A DNA stretch of 41,610 nucleotides from Akkermansia sp. (GCA_017409465.1 JAFQSQ010000007.1:1-41610); one strand, 5' to 3'. Shown: positions 31,274 to 40,303, counted from the first letter of the stretch. Notes: a model not told the origin generated them from the letters alone. Translations and numbers: made by a program.

Positions 31274-32188
31274 GTGAACCTGCGCGAATTAACCATCCAT
31301 TATCTTCACATCCTGCAGCAGCAGGGTGTCGATTCTCTGCCGGTGGATGAGGACGCCAGAGTCATTTTGCGCAGCTGGATGCTGGCGGCCAAGGGGCGCG
31401 GTACTCCGCTACCGGTGCGGGGACATGCGGCGGTTGTTGGTGCTCCGTCGGTGCTGCCGCAACGCGCAGTAGTGCGGCTGGATGATATCCCGGAGCCGGA
31501 GCTGCCCTCAGATGAATCCCGCCCGGAGGATGATGTGCCTTTCTTCCGTCCCGGCGGGCAGAATCCTGCTGAAGCATGGGAAGCCATGCAGCGCATGCTG
31601 CCCAACTGGAAACCGCTGCGCGGCCTCGGTACGCTGCGTTCCACCCCGGTGTTCGGCCAGGGAAATCTCTCTGCCGATATCATGTTTGTGGGCGATGCGG
31701 TGAATTATCATGATGAGAAAGCGGGTAAACCGTTTCAGGGTGCAGCCGGCGGTAAGCTGGACGGCATGCTCAAGGCCATGGGCCTCACCCGCGAGCAGGT
31801 CTATATCACCCACCTTGTCAAGTTCCGACCGGAGCAACCGCGCCAGACCCTCAACACCCGCCCGCCCACCGAAAAGGAAATCCGATTCTCTGCCCCGGTG
31901 CTGGATTTCGAGATTGGCCTGGTGCAGCCCCGCGTTATCGTGGCGCTCGGGGTGATTGCCGCCCGGGGTATCCTGCAACGCGGCAACCTTCCTCTGGCGG
32001 CCTACCAGCAGGAGCACGGCTCTTATAACGGTATCCCCGTGGTGGTGACGCATCATCCCAGCTACCTCCTGCGCACCTCCGACCTCTCGGAACGCCGCCG
32101 CCTCTGGGAAGAAATGCTCTATGTCATGGAAACCGCCGGCCTGCCTATCTCTGATAAACAGCGTGGATACTTCCTCCCGAAGAATTGA
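31274..32188 (+). CDS. Uracil-DNA glycosylase superfamily protein, cysteine-free family-4-like
   Basis: The 304-residue protein has a variable N-terminal 100 residues and a C-terminal uracil-DNA glycosylase fold. Family-4 landmarks are present: MFVGDAVNYHDEKAGKPFQGAAGG (the GEAPGxxED motif, altered), YITHLVKFRP, PRVIVALGVIAARGIL and the HHPSYLLR motif B. The four cysteines that hold the [4Fe-4S] cluster in family 4 are all replaced; the protein has no Cys at all. It should excise uracil from DNA if active, but the changed motif A leaves substrate and activity open. The start is GTG with an AAGG upstream. Confidence 0.82.
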   Translation: MNLRELTIHYLHILQQQGVDSLPVDEDARVILRSWMLAAKGRGTPLPVRGHAAVVGAPSVLPQRAVVRLDDIPEPELPSDESRPEDDVPFFRPGGQNPAEAWEAMQRMLPNWKPLRGLGTLRSTPVFGQGNLSADIMFVGDAVNYHDEKAGKPFQGAAGGKLDGMLKAMGLTREQVYITHLVKFRPEQPRQTLNTRPPTEKEIRFSAPVLDFEIGLVQPRVIVALGVIAARGILQRGNLPLAAYQQEHGSYNGIPVVVTHHPSYLLRTSDLSERRRLWEEMLYVMETAGLPISDKQRGYFLPKN

Positions 32189-32199
32189 TTATCAATACA

Positions 32200-32264
32200 T
32201 TAAATTATCATAAAAGTATACTTTAATGATGTGGCATATTATCATTAAAGTATACTTTTATTAT
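32200..32264. repeat. 65-bp unit A: two 24-bp palindromes 34 bp apart
   Basis: The unit begins TTAAAT and contains two 24-bp near-palindromes (32207-32230 and 32241-32264), each with the core AAAGTATACTTT, separated by 10 nt. The two are also inverted copies of each other (23 of 24 positions), so the unit can fold as one 24-bp hairpin. It ends 3 nt before the -35 box of the DUF4143 ATPase gene. Confidence 0.9.
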
Positions 32265-32267
32265 ATC

Positions 32268-32296
32268 TTGACATGTTGAGCATCAAGGGTTATAAT
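32268..32296 (+). promoter_or_regulatory. Full-consensus promoter of the DUF4143 ATPase gene
   Basis: TTGACA at 32268-32273 and TATAAT at 32291-32296 with a 17-nt spacer match the sigma-70 consensus at every position. A full Shine-Dalgarno site AAAGGAGG ends about 6 nt before the ATG at 32317, unlike the other genes of the window. Confidence 0.85.
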
Positions 32297-32316
32297 TCTC
32301 TCTGAAAGGAGGAGAG

Positions 32317-33753
32317 ATGACTATTTTCAACGAGACGGAGCTGATTCACCTGTTGCAGGAATACAACCCCTGGTGGGAGCAGCGGCGGTGTACCCTCGAG
32401 CTGCCGGAGATGCAGCGGCGGGCGTATCACGATGCTCTGAGCATTCTGGATGAGCCCGGGATTCGGCGCTTTGTGGTGCTGAGCGGAGCGCGCCGTGTGG
32501 GCAAGACCACGGTGATGCGGCAGATGATTGCTGAGCTGCTGAGCCGCGGGGTGAATCCGGATAATATCCTCTATCTCTCTTTCGATAACCCCGTTCTGAA
32601 ACTCACCGGCATTAAACCTGTGATAGATGCCTATGACCGCGCCCGCCCGCGAGAAGGGACGCGTTATTTCTTTCTGGATGAGATTCAGTACGCCGAGGAC
32701 TGGTCGCTGTGGCTGAAGGTGCTCTATGACCAGCGGCCGGAGCTGCAGCTGGTGGCCACCGGTTCTGCCAGCCCCTATATTGAGAAAGGCGCCCGCGACA
32801 GCGGCGTGGGGCGGTGGCGAGTGCTGCGCATGCCCACGCTGAACTTCTACGAATACTGCGAGCTGATGCGGGTGAAGCCGGAGCTCCCGGCAGAGGTAAC
32901 CCCGGAGGAGCTTGCGCGGATGAACCCGGCAGAATTGGCCGGGCTGATGCGTCGTTTTGCCGGTATGGCACCGCATTGGAACCGCTATCTGAACATCGGC
33001 GGCTTCCCGGAGCTGCTGCATCTGGACAACACCTTCCGGGCGCAAAGCATCCTCCGTGAAGATGTGGTGGACAAGGTGCTCAAGCGCGATATCCCCTCCC
33101 TGTTTGATGTTCGCAACACCCTGCAGCTGGAAAAAGTGTTTCTCTACCTCTGCCTGCACTCCGGCAGCCTTATCAATGCGGCGGCCATGTGCCGCCAGCT
33201 CGAGGGTGTCTCGCAGCCCACTCTTTCCCGCTACATGGAGTTCCTGCAGGATGCCAATCTCATCTACATCTGCCATTCTATTGACTATTCCGGCAAGAAA
33301 GGCCTTTCCTCTCAGCCGAAAATCTATGTGGCAGATGTGGCGCTCCGCAATGCCACCCTCATGCGTAACCCGGAGCGACTCTCGGATGAAGAGCGCGGAC
33401 TGATGGCCGAAACAACGGTGTATCGCCATTTCCGCAACGCTTATACCTCGCCCTGCCGCGTGGGGTATCTGCGCCGGGAGCAGCGGGAAGTCGATGTAGC
33501 GGTCGATTTCCCCGCAGGAGAACGCCTCCTCTGCGAGGTGAAATACAAGAATGACTCATCCCTCACGGCGGATGATGCCATCATGGCTCTGTGCCGGGAA
33601 AAAGCCGCTGCAGCAGCCTTTCTGGCTACCCGCAACATGGAGGATTTCGGGGTTTCCTGTCCGGCGGAGGGTGCTTTGCCCCTCATCCGCATCCCCGCTG
33701 CTGTCCTCTGTTACCTGCTGGGAGCTGTAAATGCTTCATCATATGCAGGTTAA
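32317..33753 (+). CDS. AAA-family ATPase with DUF4143 domain
   Basis: A 478-residue protein of the AAA_14/DUF4143 type, common in gut bacteria and archaea and of unknown function. The P-loop is GARRVGKT (Gly57-Thr64); Walker B is YFFLDEIQYAEDW. The middle holds a helical part and a winged helix-like segment (GSLINAAAMCRQLEGVSQPTLSRYMEFLQDANLIY). The C-terminal DUF4143 part has REQREVDVAVDF and LLCEVKYKND, the spacing of a PD-(D/E)XK nuclease fold (E/D then ExK). It is a single gene with its own consensus promoter and 65-bp palindrome units on both sides, probably an acquired cassette. Confidence 0.9.
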   Translation: MTIFNETELIHLLQEYNPWWEQRRCTLELPEMQRRAYHDALSILDEPGIRRFVVLSGARRVGKTTVMRQMIAELLSRGVNPDNILYLSFDNPVLKLTGIKPVIDAYDRARPREGTRYFFLDEIQYAEDWSLWLKVLYDQRPELQLVATGSASPYIEKGARDSGVGRWRVLRMPTLNFYEYCELMRVKPELPAEVTPEELARMNPAELAGLMRRFAGMAPHWNRYLNIGGFPELLHLDNTFRAQSILREDVVDKVLKRDIPSLFDVRNTLQLEKVFLYLCLHSGSLINAAAMCRQLEGVSQPTLSRYMEFLQDANLIYICHSIDYSGKKGLSSQPKIYVADVALRNATLMRNPERLSDEERGLMAETTVYRHFRNAYTSPCRVGYLRREQREVDVAVDFPAGERLLCEVKYKNDSSLTADDAIMALCREKAAAAAFLATRNMEDFGVSCPAEGALPLIRIPAAVLCYLLGAVNASSYAG

Positions 33754-33814
33754 ATTATCATTAAAGTATACTTTTATAATAAGTGTATTTATCATGGAAG
33801 TATGCTTTAATGAT
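33750..33814. repeat. 65-bp unit B: two 24-bp palindromes 34 bp apart
   Basis: It starts with TTAAAT, overlapping the TAA stop of the ATPase gene. It has palindromes at 33757-33780 and 33791-33814 with a 10-nt spacer; the second is the most diverged copy (core GGAAGTATGCTTT). The order of the two palindrome subtypes is reversed compared with units A and C. Confidence 0.88.
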
Positions 33815-33840
33815 AGCACACTATATTGATATACAAAATG

Positions 33841-33905
33841 TTAAATAAACATAAAAGTATACTTTAATGATATGGTGCGTTATCATTAAAGTATACTTTT
33901 ATGAT
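33841..33905. repeat. 65-bp unit C: two 24-bp palindromes 34 bp apart
   Basis: It starts with TTAAAT and has palindromes at 33848-33871 and 33882-33905. It is very similar to unit A in sequence and order. Units B and C are separated by 26 nt of AT-rich DNA. No gene lies between the ATPase stop and the end of nifJ at 33984. Confidence 0.9.
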
Positions 33906-33983
33906 GATGTAAGTTCTTGAAAGAAAATGCGGACGGCAACGCGTGGCTGCCGTCCGCAGAGGGATGAATGTTCAGAGGGGGGA

Positions 33984-36900
33984 TTAAGCCTCAGGCTGCT
34001 GCTCTGCCTCGGCGGAGTAGTCGATGGCAGCGAGAGCCTGATAGAGACGCCAGCGGCGCTGGATATCCTGCTCTTCGAGGGAGAGGAGCTTCTCGAAGTT
34101 GGCCTTGTTGGTCTTGGCCAGCATCTTGAAGCGGTTTTCGCCGCCCTTGCCATCCACACCGATGAGGGCTTCACGCACGGACTTCTTGGGAGCCTTGCTC
34201 TTGATGGTGAGCGGGTTCTTGCCCAGCTTGATGTTGTCCGGGTTGAAGTTGTAGAGCAGCCAGCGACCGCAGTCTACGGCATCCTTCTGGCGGTCGAGAC
34301 CCTGTGCCATGTTGATACCGTGGTTGATGCAGTGGCTGTAGGCAATCACCAGAGCGGGACCGTCATAAGCCTCAGCTTCGGCCAGAGTCTTGAGGGTGTG
34401 CTCGTCATTGGAACCCATAGCGATGGAAGCCACATAGATGTTGCCGTAGGTCATGGCCATGTAGCCGATGTCCTTCTTCACCTGGTCCTTACCGCGGGTG
34501 GCGAACTTAGCCACAGCGGAGCGCGGTGTAGCCTTGGAGCACTGACCGCCGGTGTTGGAGTACACCTCGGTATCCATGACCAGCACCTTCACGTTGCGCC
34601 CGGAAGCCAGGATGTGATCCAGACCACCGTAGCCGATGTCGTAGGCCCAGCCGTCACCGCCGAGAATCCACACGGACTTGCTCACCAGGTGGTTGGCCTG
34701 AGCCTTGAGGGCGGCAAGCTCGGGGTCATCGCCGCAGGCAGCCTTGATGGCAGCCACGGTTTCGCGGGCATTGACTACCTCTGCCTCCGTCTTCTGCGGG
34801 TTGGACTTGATGGCATCCACCAGGTCTGCACCAATCTTACCGGCAGCGGCTTCAAGGAGCTCCATAGCGTATTCCTGCTTCTTGTCCAGAGAGACACGGA
34901 AACCGAGACCGAACTGAGCATTGTCCTCAAAGAGGCTGTTGGCCCAGGCGGGACCGCGGCCGTCGGCATCGTGCGTCCAGGGGGTGGTGGGCAGGTTGCC
35001 GCCGTAGATGGAGGAACAACCCGTAGCGTTGGCCACCACCAGACGGTTGCCCAGCAGCTGTGTAAGAGCCTTGATGTAGGGAGTCTCACCGCAACCGGCA
35101 CAGGCACCGCTGAATTCGAACAGCGGACGCAGGAACTGCTGGTCCTTCACCTGACCGACGTTCACCTTCGTACGGTCAACATCCGGCAGCTTCTCAAAGA
35201 ACTTCCAGTTCTCGGCTTCGGGCTGGAGAGCCTCTGCAGCCGGGGTCATGGTCAGGGAGTTCGTGGGGCAGACGCGGGAGCAAAGGGTGCAACCCGTGCA
35301 GTCAGAAGCAGACACCTGGATGATGAACTTCTTGCCCTGCCAGGTCTTGTGCATCTTGCTGGCATCTGCGGACTTGAAGCTCTCAGGAGCACCCTCCAAC
35401 TCAGCCGGGTCAACCATCTTGGCACGGAGAGCGGCATGCGGGCACACGGTGGTGCACTTACCGCACTGGATACAGGCCTTGCTGGTTTCCGTCTTCTCCG
35501 GCTGCCACACGGGGATTTCGAGAGCGAGGTCGCGCTTCTCATACTGCGTGGTGCCGCTGGGGAAGGTGCCGTCTGCCGGCATCTCAGAAACCTTCACGCT
35601 GTCACCCTCACCGATGACAATCTTGCCGAGCACGTCGCGCACAAAGGCGGGCGCGTTGGGAGTCAGAGCGTTGGGGATTTCATGACCCGTGATGGTGTTG
35701 CCCAGGGGTACTTCATACAGGTTGGCCAGAGAGGCATCCACAGCCTGAATGTTCTTGGCCACCACTTCATCACCCTTCTTGCCGTAAGTCTTCTTGATGG
35801 CTTCCTTGATATAGCCGATGGCCTCATCGGACGGAATCACACCGGAGAGGTGGAAGAAGCAGGTCTGCATAATCATGTTGATGCGACCGCCCATGCCGGT
35901 TGCCTTGGCCACCTTGAAGGCATCAATGCAGTAAACCTTGATGTTCTTGTCAAGAATCTGCTGCTGCATGCGGGCGGGCAGGCTGTCCCACACCTTCTCT
36001 GCCGGTACGGCAGTGTTGATGAGGAAGGTAGCGCCGTTGGCAGCGTTCTTCAGGAAGTCGAAGAGGTTCAGCAGGCTCGGCTGGTGCAGCGCAATGAAGT
36101 TGGCGCTGGTGATGAGGTAGGTGCTGTGAATCGGCGTGGTGCCGAAACGCAGGTGAGACACCGTGGAGGAGCCGGACTTCTTGGAGTCATACACAAAGTA
36201 GCCCTGCACATACAGGTCGGTGTGTTTGCCGATAATCTTGATGGCATCCTTGTTGGCACCCACGGTACCGTCGGAACCCAGACCGTAGAACATGCAGCGG
36301 GTCACTGTGTCTGCCTCCGTGGTGAAGCTCGGGTCATAGGCAATGGACTTGCCGGTCACGTCATCCTCAATACCCACGGCGAAACCGGTCATCGGCTCGT
36401 CCTTCTTGAGCTCATCAAACACGCCCTTGACCATGGCGGGGGTGAACTCCTTGGAGCCCAGACCGTATCGACCGCCCACCACCTTCGGCATGGCGTAGGG
36501 GAGCGTGCCGGCCACCAGAGCGTCTGCCAGAGCCTGCACCACGTCCTGCAGCAGGGGTTCGCCCTGGCTGCCCGGCTCCTTGGTGCGGTCAAGTACGGCA
36601 ATCTTCTTCACCGTCTTGGGCAGAGCGGCAATCATATCCTCTGCCGGGAAGGGACGGTACAGGCGCACCTTCAGCACGCCCACGTCCTCGCCCATGGCCT
36701 GCACTGCCTCCAGCGCGGCCTCAGCGCCGGAACCCATCATGATGATGACGCGGGTGGCCTCCGGGGAGCCGATGTATTCCACCAGATCATAGTAGCGGCC
36801 GGTGAGGTCACCGAACTTCTTCATGGTGGCTTTCACGATACCGGGAACGGCATTGTAGTACTTGTTCACGGTTTCACGTCCCTGGAAGTACACGTCCGGG

Positions 36901-37562
36901 TTCTGGGCGGTACCGCGAATCACCGGGGCATCCGGGTTCAGGCCGCGGGCGTGGAACTCATCCACCAGCTTCTGGTCGATGAGGGCGCGGAGGGTATCAT
37001 CGGTAATGTCGGCAATCTTGCCCACCTCGTGAGAGGTGCGGAAGCCGTCAAAGAAGTTCATGAACGGGATGCGGCTCTCCAGCGTGGCAGCGTGGGCAAT
37101 GGCGGCCATATCCGGGGCTTCCTGGGTGCTGGCTCCGCAGAGCATGGCAAAGCCGGTGGAACGGGCGGACATCACGTCGCTGTGGTCGCCGAAGATGGAA
37201 AGACCCTGGGCAGCCAGAGCACGGGCGGCGATGTGGAAGACGCAGGGAGTCAGCTCGCCGGCAATCTTGAACATGTTCGGAATCATCAGCAGCAGACCCT
37301 GAGAGGCTGTGAACGTGGTAGCCAGAGAACCAGTCTGCAGAGCGCCGTGTACGGCACCGGCTGCACCGGCCTCACTTTCCATTTCCACAATACTGGGGAC
37401 CGTTCCCCAGAGGTTCTTGCGATCTACGGCGGTCCACGTCTCTGCCGATTCACCCATCGGAGAGGACGGGGTGATGGGGTAGATAGCGGCCACTTCCGAA
37501 CAACGGTATGCCACGGAGGCTACAGCCTCGTTGGCATCAATGGTGCTGTATGTAGTGTTCAT
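33984..37562 (-). CDS. nifJ: Pyruvate:ferredoxin (flavodoxin) oxidoreductase
   Basis: This single-chain enzyme of 1192 residues converts pyruvate and CoA to acetyl-CoA, CO2 and reduced ferredoxin, the central oxidative step of anaerobic metabolism. Domain order is normal: N-terminal pyrimidine-binding domain (YPITPSSPMGE), transketolase-C-like domain II, gamma domain, 2x[4Fe-4S] ferredoxin domain (CIQCGKCTTVCPHAALRA and CTGCTLCSRVCPT), then the TPP domain with the proximal cluster (GACAGCGETPY) and Mg-TPP site (GGDGWAYDIGYGGLDH). The start ATG has a TATTAT -10 box 5 nt upstream. Monocistronic as far as seen. Confidence 0.97.
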   Translation of the reverse strand: MNTTYSTIDANEAVASVAYRCSEVAAIYPITPSSPMGESAETWTAVDRKNLWGTVPSIVEMESEAGAAGAVHGALQTGSLATTFTASQGLLLMIPNMFKIAGELTPCVFHIAARALAAQGLSIFGDHSDVMSARSTGFAMLCGASTQEAPDMAAIAHAATLESRIPFMNFFDGFRTSHEVGKIADITDDTLRALIDQKLVDEFHARGLNPDAPVIRGTAQNPDVYFQGRETVNKYYNAVPGIVKATMKKFGDLTGRYYDLVEYIGSPEATRVIIMMGSGAEAALEAVQAMGEDVGVLKVRLYRPFPAEDMIAALPKTVKKIAVLDRTKEPGSQGEPLLQDVVQALADALVAGTLPYAMPKVVGGRYGLGSKEFTPAMVKGVFDELKKDEPMTGFAVGIEDDVTGKSIAYDPSFTTEADTVTRCMFYGLGSDGTVGANKDAIKIIGKHTDLYVQGYFVYDSKKSGSSTVSHLRFGTTPIHSTYLITSANFIALHQPSLLNLFDFLKNAANGATFLINTAVPAEKVWDSLPARMQQQILDKNIKVYCIDAFKVAKATGMGGRINMIMQTCFFHLSGVIPSDEAIGYIKEAIKKTYGKKGDEVVAKNIQAVDASLANLYEVPLGNTITGHEIPNALTPNAPAFVRDVLGKIVIGEGDSVKVSEMPADGTFPSGTTQYEKRDLALEIPVWQPEKTETSKACIQCGKCTTVCPHAALRAKMVDPAELEGAPESFKSADASKMHKTWQGKKFIIQVSASDCTGCTLCSRVCPTNSLTMTPAAEALQPEAENWKFFEKLPDVDRTKVNVGQVKDQQFLRPLFEFSGACAGCGETPYIKALTQLLGNRLVVANATGCSSIYGGNLPTTPWTHDADGRGPAWANSLFEDNAQFGLGFRVSLDKKQEYAMELLEAAAGKIGADLVDAIKSNPQKTEAEVVNARETVAAIKAACGDDPELAALKAQANHLVSKSVWILGGDGWAYDIGYGGLDHILASGRNVKVLVMDTEVYSNTGGQCSKATPRSAVAKFATRGKDQVKKDIGYMAMTYGNIYVASIAMGSNDEHTLKTLAEAEAYDGPALVIAYSHCINHGINMAQGLDRQKDAVDCGRWLLYNFNPDNIKLGKNPLTIKSKAPKKSVREALIGVDGKGGENRFKMLAKTNKANFEKLLSLEEQDIQRRWRLYQALAAIDYSAEAEQQPEA

Positions 37563-37780
37563 TTGCTATAATAGTGAATGTTGAAAAATCAGGTGACGGG
37601 TGGAGACAGTACTCCCCCAACGGAAGCAGAGCTTCACTCGGAGTATACTACACCCCCGGGCGTGTAAAATCAATCGAAAAAGAAAAAAATCCCGCATTAT
37701 GTCCGAAATGTTACTGTTTTGGCGGAGATAGAGCGTGGTGAAATAATCCGATTACGCTCTGTTGAGGGTATTGTCAGCTG
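37563..37780. promoter_or_regulatory. Upstream region of nifJ, otherwise empty
   Basis: On the minus strand a TATTAT box (37573-37568) lies 5 nt before the nifJ ATG; the -35 match is poor. The rest, to the end of the SGNH gene, is AT-rich and shows no gene. Confidence 0.4.
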
Positions 37781-38773
37781 TCACTGGGGGGCATGGATGA
37801 TGTGCAAAAGTTCCTCCTGAGTCCAGTAATCCTTGTTTTTTAGCAGTTGGGCAATATACGCCGAGTATACCTGGCCTCCCTGGATACTCATGTGTTGGGG
37901 GGTGTCCGAGTATGCATCGTTGTTTTCCCATGTACCCAGATGGGGATCGCGTAATACCGGGATGCCCAATTTAGTCAGGTAGAGTGCAGTCTGCGCATAG
38001 GTCTGTCGGAAAATTGAGGAGCGACAGTGTCTCGGTAGATATACGATTAGGTTGGCTCCGCGAGTGTGGCATGCCCTCTTTGTTTGTTCTATTAGGGAAG
38101 CAATGCCGGAGAAGTGAGTAATAGGTGTTTTCTTGATTTCTTGTGGAGATTTTGAAGGCGATATATGTGTTTTGCGGATGAATACTTCGACTCGACCGCT
38201 TTCACTTATTCTCGCATTTTCTTTACATGAATATCGATAGATGCAACGAGGGCGCGTTAATATGCGAAGGATATGAGTGCTGTAGCATGAACTATCACCG
38301 AAGAGTAAATGGGAAATGTTGTAGGCATTGGGTAAAACGATACCATCGGCAAACATTTTGGAGCCTTGCTGAGTATAGCAAAAATTAACGCCACCGTGAG
38401 AGGAATTTTCTCCAATGGAGGTTACGTCTGGGAACATACTTAACACCAGTGTGTCCCCTTTTTGAAGGAAGTCTAGGGCGATTTGGATGTTGCACCTGGT
38501 TCCATTACCTGCTTGAGTAGCGGCATTAATGGCTCTTATTCCGTGCTCTTTAAGCATGGATAAGGGTTCGATACTCATGCGCACTTCAGAACCTCCGGCA
38601 AATACGTAACAAGGTTCTCCCTGCCTGCGAATTTTTGTTTCCCATTGCCTAGACGTCGACAGACAGTCGCTGAAGAACAGGCTGTCCGGACGAAGGTGAT
38701 GCTCATAAGTTCTGTTAATGAACAGAGATAGCAGCAGGCTCACAATGAGGTAAATGAGGACTTTTTTCAGCAT
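37781..38773 (-). CDS. SGNH-hydrolase-like partner of the MBOAT protein
   Basis: A 330-residue protein with one N-terminal membrane anchor (VLIYLIVSLLLSLFI), the rest extracytoplasmic. FAGGSEVRMSIEPLSML resembles block I of SGNH/GDSL enzymes with the Ser in GGSE, and DAYSDTPQHMSIQGGQVYSAYIA resembles block V with the Asp and His of the triad. Proteins of this layout (AlgX/AlgJ/DltD type) finish acyl transfer started by an MBOAT channel. The ATG at 38773 is 1 nt after the MBOAT stop (TGATATG), so the pair is translationally coupled. Codon use is AT-richer than the neighbours. Role is inferred from fold and context. Confidence 0.7.
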   Translation of the reverse strand: MLKKVLIYLIVSLLLSLFINRTYEHHLRPDSLFFSDCLSTSRQWETKIRRQGEPCYVFAGGSEVRMSIEPLSMLKEHGIRAINAATQAGNGTRCNIQIALDFLQKGDTLVLSMFPDVTSIGENSSHGGVNFCYTQQGSKMFADGIVLPNAYNISHLLFGDSSCYSTHILRILTRPRCIYRYSCKENARISESGRVEVFIRKTHISPSKSPQEIKKTPITHFSGIASLIEQTKRACHTRGANLIVYLPRHCRSSIFRQTYAQTALYLTKLGIPVLRDPHLGTWENNDAYSDTPQHMSIQGGQVYSAYIAQLLKNKDYWTQEELLHIIHAPQ

Positions 38774-38774
38774 A

Positions 38775-40175
38775 TCAGAAAGCAAAGTAAATGAATTGCG
38801 ATTGCTTTTGAGAATGAAGCATAAAGATGAGCAACAGCATGCATCCGCAAGCCGCCGGATTCAGTAATATCTGATACGGATGTCCATATTTTTTTATAGA
38901 AATATATTCTAGGAGGATGATAACAAGGGATAAGAAACAGAAGACGATTAAGTGTGACCCTTGCGTGGCATTGTTTTGCATGAGGGAGATAAAGTCGCCG
39001 GCATCGTAGGCTGATGGAGAAAGGATGGTAAGGAGGTTGCTATATACGATAGACATGTTTGTCTCATAGAAGAACATCCAGATGAACATCATGGTACAAA
39101 TGGTTATTCCCCAGCCTATAAGAGAAGGAAGGGTGCGACCTGATTGTCGATAAATGCGGTGAATAACCATGGTAACACCTGCCAATGTACCCCAGATGAT
39201 AAAGTTCCATCCGGCTCCATGCCAAATGCCGGATATCAGGAACATGAAGACGATGTTAAAAAACCAGAAGCGAGTGCGACTGCCTCCCAGAGCGAAGTAT
39301 ATATAATCACGAAACCAAGTGGTAAGGGATATATGCCATTTGCGCCAGAAGTCTGTTACATTGCAGCATGTATACGGACTCATGAAATTGAGGGTGATGT
39401 TAATGCCCAATGCTTTGGCAATCCCATAGGCTGTCAGTCCATAGCCTGCAAAGTCAAAATAGATTCGAAACCCGAAAGCTATGTTATTTCCCCATACCTG
39501 GAAGGCATTATGCCCATCGTATCCGATATGCATGGCGGTAGCCAGGTTATCGCCCAGTACCATTTTGAAAAATAGGCCGAGGATAATATAGAAAATCCCT
39601 TGAGCGGTATTGGACGAGTCCCATTTCAGATGCAGATTGGTCACCTGAGGCAGGAGGCTGTCTCTGCGTTCGATGGGACCAGCCACAATCTGAGGGAAGA
39701 AACTACAGAAATTCATGTAATCAATGAACGTCGGAATTTCCTGATTGCGTTTCAGGGTATCGATACAGAATGCAATTGTTTGGAAAGTGTAGAACGAAAT
39801 TCCTATCGGAATAACTAAATCGCGAAAAGTATCCCAAGGTAAGCCTATCACGTCTCTGATGATGAAATTGGCGTATTTATAGTACGTGAGCGGAATAAGG
39901 AGAATAATGATAAGAAAGATAAGTATAGTTTTTCTTTTTATATTTTCTGTTTTGCGAGCACAAATACATCCGAAATATGCCAGTATGGTGACGAATAAAA
40001 AAATAAAAAGAGTCTCAGCGCTGGCTGTGTATAGTAAGGTGAGACTCAGTAAAAGAAGACAGGATTTGGTATACCGGGCTCGACGAATGGAACGCTCTTC
40101 TAGCCGGTTGACCAGATAAATGACGGCCATAGACGGCAACATAATGAGCCAGAATGTGCAGGTCGTAAAATCCAT
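38775..40175 (-). CDS. MBOAT-family membrane O-acyltransferase
   Basis: This polytopic membrane protein (466 residues, about ten or more spans) resembles AlgI/DltB/PatA. FCSFFPQIVAGPIERRDSLLPQ, FWRKWHISLTTWFRDYIYFALGG and SGIWHGAGWNFIIWG (the conserved catalytic His) are the family signatures. Such enzymes move acetyl or other acyl groups across the membrane onto a polysaccharide, teichoic acid or peptidoglycan. The next gene encodes an SGNH-like partner, as in known two-component systems. The substrate is unknown. Lower GC and more A/T-ending codons than the rest of the window suggest horizontal acquisition. Confidence 0.9.
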   Translation of the reverse strand: MDFTTCTFWLIMLPSMAVIYLVNRLEERSIRRARYTKSCLLLLSLTLLYTASAETLFIFLFVTILAYFGCICARKTENIKRKTILIFLIIILLIPLTYYKYANFIIRDVIGLPWDTFRDLVIPIGISFYTFQTIAFCIDTLKRNQEIPTFIDYMNFCSFFPQIVAGPIERRDSLLPQVTNLHLKWDSSNTAQGIFYIILGLFFKMVLGDNLATAMHIGYDGHNAFQVWGNNIAFGFRIYFDFAGYGLTAYGIAKALGINITLNFMSPYTCCNVTDFWRKWHISLTTWFRDYIYFALGGSRTRFWFFNIVFMFLISGIWHGAGWNFIIWGTLAGVTMVIHRIYRQSGRTLPSLIGWGITICTMMFIWMFFYETNMSIVYSNLLTILSPSAYDAGDFISLMQNNATQGSHLIVFCFLSLVIILLEYISIKKYGHPYQILLNPAACGCMLLLIFMLHSQKQSQFIYFAF

Positions 40176-40303
40176 TTCGGTGATATACGGATGGTGCGAA
40201 GAGTATAAACTATGTTGGTAGGGAAGTCTAGCTTTTGTTGCGGTATGATTGATGGTACACCTCGATGTGTAGGTGAAGCACGTTGAAAATGATTGCTAGC
40301 TTA

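Noticed and set aside
32317..33753. A phage-defence operon around the ATPase
   Set aside because: There is only one gene with the ATPase/DUF4143 layout and no defence partner in the window; a defence role would be a guess.
33927..37571. A 1214-codon open frame on the plus strand opposite nifJ
   Set aside because: Same composition artefact as opposite gyrase; nifJ has all its motifs on the minus strand.
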